A stretch of 64,000 nucleotides of DNA from JACKBK01 sp963707275 (lineage in GTDB: Bacteria > Chloroflexota > Anaerolineae > JAAEKA01). Position numbers and translations under genes: made by a program. The notes under the pieces were generated by a model that did no database searches, had not been told where the DNA came from, and saw only the letters and a list, made by a program, of their open reading frames with translations. Below, piece by piece: positions 63,264-64,000 of this stretch. The stretch's first letter is position 1, and each line of letters opens with the position of its first letter. The DNA is taken from positions 1-64,000 of the forward strand of contig CAVPPH010000006.1 in assembly GCA_963707275.1 (NCBI GenBank). Direction: 5' to 3'.

Positions 63264-63999
63264 TCAGCCCCGTCGCCAGATGTAGACCCCTGAGAGCGCC
63301 CGCGCGCCGGCGGCGATGAACAGCGCCGCGGTGATACCCACCGCCTCAGCCAGCAGCGGCCCGCCCAGCGAGCCCAGCAAGATCGCCCCGTTCAGCGCCA
63401 GGTTGTACCACGCCAGGTGGGCGGGCCGGTCGTCAGGTGGCGTACGGTCGAGAATATAGTTAGCGATGCCGCCGCCCACCAACGACCATGCCGCGCCGCC
63501 CACCAGCGACACCACCATGAAGAGGAAGGGGCCGCGCATCACCGCCGAGATCGCCGGGTACAGGGCGAGCAGCAGCACACCGGCCGCCGTGACACGCTGA
63601 TTGCCGAAGCGCTTGACCAGCCGGCTGAGCTGGGTAGACCCCACGAACACCGCCACATAGAACAGGGCCTGACTGAAGCTGATCAAATCGTCGGAAAAGT
63701 CCAACTCGTTGACCCATACCAGGGGAAACAGGGGAATCGCCAAATACTGGGCGAGGTGAAAGGCGAACAGGCCGAAAAGAACCGCGCCAAACGGGCCTCT
63801 CGAAAATCTCGAAACGCAGCAGCTTGCGCACCTGCGCCTTGCTGACGAGGAAGCGCAGTCCGACACTGGTGCGCACACCGCTGACCGCGCCACGTAGCCG
63901 TCCCGGCGACGCCAGATCGCCCAGGTTGCGCCAACCGGCAGGATCTTCGCTCTGGCCGCCGGCGGGCCGGATGAAATAGACGTGTACGCTGCTCATCAC
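63264..63999 (-). CDS. MFS-type transporter, C-terminal half, one frameshift, cut by window edge
   Basis: Minus-strand frames join near 63800. The upstream part (EDPAGWRNLGDLASPGRLRG, LRFLVSKAQVRKLLRFEIF) looks like the cytosolic loop between the two six-helix halves of a major facilitator. The rest has six membrane segments (AVLFGLFAFHLAQYLAIPLF; FYVAVFVGSTQLSRLVKRFG; VTAAGVLLLALYPAISAVM; FLFMVVSLVGGAAWSLVGGG; NLALNGAILLGSLGGPLLAE; ITAALFIAAGARALSGVYIW). The first half and the start codon lie beyond the window. Substrate unknown. Convergent with the acyltransferase operon. Confidence 0.7.
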
Positions 64000-64000
64000 C

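Overview
The window looks like a composite contig. Positions 1 to about 1.72 kb are AT-richer bacterial DNA: a Bacteroidota-like lipoprotein end, a frameshifted FtsX/LolE-type permease and a REP-associated (IS200-like HUH) transposase. About 1.72-10.55 kb is eukaryotic: a kinesin-like gene with an 82-bp spliceosomal intron, a Golgi-type type II membrane sulfotransferase, a small coiled-coil protein gene and a SAM-domain gene cut off in mid-frame. Compact genes, a very short intron and the style of the SAM domain suggest a diatom or other stramenopile alga (inference). From about 10.56 kb to the end the DNA is high-GC and bacterial. Its gene content fits a Chloroflexota bacterium of the Anaerolineae/Caldilineae kind: a dnaG-rpoD pair, glnE-glnA, S8 proteases with C-terminal anchors, DUF2723 and GT39-like membrane glycosyltransferases, DUF1015 and ECF42. 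I read both joins as probable assembly chimeras of a mixed sample, not gene transfer. The bacterial part also carries about 25 single-base frameshifts that look like residual long-read errors, so broken genes there are probably intact in the organism.

Layout of the bacterial part. 10.6-14.8 kb: lipoprotein esterase, NTF2-like lipoprotein, toxin-antitoxin pair, small acidic protein. 15-19.3 kb: asd, YgiT-type zinc finger, HAD-like protein, DUF1015. 19.3-24.3 kb: two polytopic glycosyltransferases flanking queF, then rpiB. 24.3-26.7 kb: a YCII-PhnB-ECF42 sigma operon with a candidate ECF42 promoter in front. 26.9-32.5 kb: glnA and glnE on the minus strand. 32.6-39.5 kb: a large S8 protease and a long-chain acyl-CoA ligase. 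39.9-43.8 kb: a lone trpA, a GMC oxidoreductase and an SDR. 43.7-45.4 kb: an ECF sigma factor coupled to an anti-sigma factor fused to an esterase-like domain that lacks the serine. 45.5-49.1 kb: phosphoribosyltransferase, ferritin-like protein, and a minus-strand unit with an MBL hydrolase. 49.2-51.1 kb: an ABC-F gene behind a leader peptide and a terminator. 51.3-54 kb: a second S8 protease and a secreted protein. 54-56.3 kb: DUF2905, YgjP-like peptidase, methyltransferase, MgtC. 56.4-59.8 kb: dnaG-rpoD. 59.86-60.18 kb: tRNA-Asn(GUU) split inside its anticodon by a 251-nt group I intron. 60.3-63.2 kb: a coupled radical SAM-epimerase-acyltransferase operon, then a partial MFS transporter.

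Four things stand out: the group I intron in tRNA-Asn; the anti-sigma/pseudo-esterase fusion with an esterase-like lipoprotein relative in the same window; a family of modular palindromes with a nearly constant centre (TTYCGGAA or close variants) and exchangeable arms, one of them read in frame inside a protein; and an apparent ribosome-sensing attenuator in front of the ABC-F gene.
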